From assembly GCA_946401755.1 (NCBI GenBank), contig CAMIVH010000050.1, forward strand, positions 1 through 6,386: a stretch of 6,386 bases of DNA, written 5' to 3'. Both the position numbers and the translations under genes were made by a program. This DNA comes from an uncultured Caryophanales bacterium (GTDB lineage Bacteria; Bacillota_I; Bacilli_A; RFN20; CAG-826). Shown here piece by piece: positions 5,274-6,386 of the stretch; positions within the stretch are counted from its first letter, which is position 1, and every line of letters starts with the position of its first letter. A model generated the notes under the pieces. The model made no database searches and was not told the DNA's origin. It saw only the letters and a list, made by a program, of their open reading frames with translations.

Positions 5274-5945
5274 TTAGTGAATAAAGATTAAAGGTAACGG
5301 GGATAGAATGAATGTGAAAATAGCCCACCATTCATTAAAGGCAATTGGAATAAATTTAGGCCTAGCCATCACTTCATTACCGTTTTCATCAACACTTTTA
5401 TCTAAATAAATCTTATAAGTCGCTCTTGGATTAAGCAAGAGAATAACCATCGTTAAAGCAAGAATAATACCAATTACTATTGCGATAATACTTAAGACTT
5501 TAGAAGAATCGACTTCCGCCATCTTAAATGTTTCATAGCCGACTAATGCATTTAGTGCGGGCAACGCAAATGCGCATGTCATACATAATGTAGAAACGAT
5601 CATGTGTGTGCGTAAGAATTGAAGTGGCATAAACAATAAGCAACCAATGAATGCGGCGGTAATAATACTTAAAGCCACTAAGACATAGATAGTAATACTT
5701 TGTGAATTGGTATTACTCATCTTATAGATGTAAAAGACAATGATGCCCACCATTGAAAGGACTATAGCGATATTGCCATAGATGTTTCTTTTAAAAGAAT
5801 TTGGATAATTGAATTCATATGGAAACATTCTTTTGAAAGAATATTTCACATCATGTCTTTTATAGTAAAATGCGGAGGAAAGAAAATATCCTCCCACAAA
5901 AAGAGATAAGCTAGCTAAAAAAATCGCAAGGGAAATAAAGCCCAT
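5274..5945 (-). CDS. Six-helix integral membrane protein of unknown function
   Basis: I do not recognise this 223-residue protein. Hydrophobic segments lie at about 4-26, 55-74, 84-107, 115-135, 149-171 and 206-222, giving six likely membrane helices. The loop after helix 1 is basic and aromatic (YYKRHDVKYSFKRMFPYEF, 27-45). The loop after helix 5 holds NPRATYKIYLDK (172-183) and a hydrophilic turn before KFIPIAFNEWW (197-207). By the positive-inside rule both loops are probably cytoplasmic, but parity makes the topology uncertain. No transporter or enzyme motif is visible. Its ATG (5943-5945) starts one base after the rpe stop (TAATATG), and the only AGGT nearby (5967-5970) is about 21 bases away, too far for a normal ribosome binding site, so it probably depends on translation reinitiating after rpe. 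The lipoprotein gene follows after 54 bases, so the two may act together at the membrane. Confidence 0.85.
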   Translation of the reverse strand: MGFISLAIFLASLSLFVGGYFLSSAFYYKRHDVKYSFKRMFPYEFNYPNSFKRNIYGNIAIVLSMVGIIVFYIYKMSNTNSQSITIYVLVALSIITAAFIGCLLFMPLQFLRTHMIVSTLCMTCAFALPALNALVGYETFKMAEVDSSKVLSIIAIVIGIILALTMVILLLNPRATYKIYLDKSVDENGNEVMARPKFIPIAFNEWWAIFTFILSPLPLIFIH

Positions 5946-5946
5946 A

Positions 5947-6386
5947 TTAATGGAATAAGCTATCGTACCTTTCTTTAAAGTTGTCCGCGCTGAATAAGTA
6001 GTTACCAGCGACTAAGACATCTGCACCAATATTTAAGCAGTCCTTACCAGTGATATCGTTAATACCACCATCGACAGAAATTAAAGCGTGACTTCTTGTT
6101 TCAACGATTTCATCGATAAGAGCGCTAATACGATCTAATGTTTCTGGAATGAACTTTTGTCCACCTGCACCTGGTTCAACACTCATGACAAGAACAAGAT
6201 CTAATTTTTCTAAGAATGGGAAGACCTTTTCAATTGGGGTTCCTGGTTTAACAGAAAGACCCGCTTTCATTTTATTTTTATGAATTTCATCGATGACTGC
6301 ATCGACTTCATCATCGTTTTTACATGCTTCATAATGGAAGGTTAAATAGTCAGCGCCTGTTTTAGCGAACTTTTTAACGAAGCTCA
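5947..6386 (-). CDS. rpe: Ribulose-phosphate 3-epimerase, N-terminal part off the right edge
   Basis: The enzyme interconverts ribulose-5-phosphate and xylulose-5-phosphate in the pentose phosphate pathway; it is a metal-dependent TIM barrel in the cytoplasm. The open frame continues to the right edge, giving 145 residues of an expected ~215-220, so about 70 N-terminal residues are missing, and the methionine at 6268-6270 is internal. Visible family features are GADYLTFHYEA near the edge (its histidine matches a metal ligand), GLSVKPGTP, MSVEPGAGGQKF (from 6186 leftward) and ISVDGGIN with the catalytic, metal-binding aspartate at 6070-6072. The usual block is MTVNPGFGGQ, so Ala replaces Phe in the glycine-rich phosphate loop region. 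The next gene starts one base after its stop. In Bacillus, rpe follows prkC and rsgA; whether that holds here lies outside the window. Confidence 0.95.
   Translation of the reverse strand, partial: SFVKKFAKTGADYLTFHYEACKNDDEVDAVIDEIHKNKMKAGLSVKPGTPIEKVFPFLEKLDLVLVMSVEPGAGGQKFIPETLDRISALIDEIVETRSHALISVDGGINDITGKDCLNIGADVLVAGNYLFSADNFKERYDSLFH

Noticed and set aside
1..6386. TGA read as tryptophan (Mollicutes code)
   Set aside because: The tryptophan codons checked are TGG and no gene needs TGA read-through, although the all-TAA stops leave the question open.
1..6386. Mobile element, CRISPR array, tRNA or riboswitch
   Set aside because: No transposase or integrase reading, no regularly spaced repeats, no cloverleaf, and leaders too short for a riboswitch.

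Overview
The window looks like chromosome of a low-GC Gram-positive-type bacterium (Bacillota, possibly a small-genome lineage near the Bacilli/Mollicutes). The main clue is a GlgC plus GlgD pair, since GlgD is a Bacillota-type regulatory subunit. AT-rich intergenic DNA, AGGAGG-like ribosome binding sites and a lipobox lipoprotein fit this. All seven visible stop codons are TAA and the tryptophan codons I checked are TGG, so nothing suggests a recoded TGA. The exact lineage cannot be fixed from the sequence.

Positions 1-3121 (minus strand) hold a tight glycogen synthesis operon read glgC, glgD, glgA, with one base between each stop and the next start. GlgC makes ADP-glucose from glucose-1-phosphate and ATP, GlgD is a catalytically degenerate partner of GlgC, and GlgA adds the glucose to the growing glucan. 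glgA runs off the left edge.

Positions 3122-3219 form a compact divergent promoter region. The leftward promoter (extended -10) serves glgCDA. The rightward one serves a small two-helix membrane protein (3220-3669) whose ATG lies six bases after the -10 box, so its mRNA is probably leaderless. Each promoter carries a palindrome in its -35/-10 spacer. A rho-independent terminator closes the membrane protein gene, and rpmB (ribosomal protein L28, 3827-4021) follows with its own promoter region and a strong ribosome binding site.

Positions 4046-4075 hold a bidirectional terminator shared by rpmB and the convergent gene set to its right. That set reads leftward from the right edge: rpe (ribulose-phosphate 3-epimerase, its 5' end off the window), an uncharacterised six-helix membrane protein, and a serine-linker lipoprotein. 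A marked interrupted palindrome sits in the 54-base gap before the lipoprotein gene. The closeness of rpe and rpmB recalls the rpe-thiN-rpmB neighbourhood of Bacillus, with two unrecognised envelope genes where thiN would be.

No mobile element, CRISPR array, tRNA or rRNA was seen. The least explained parts are the three envelope proteins without an assigned function and the palindromic elements at the promoters.
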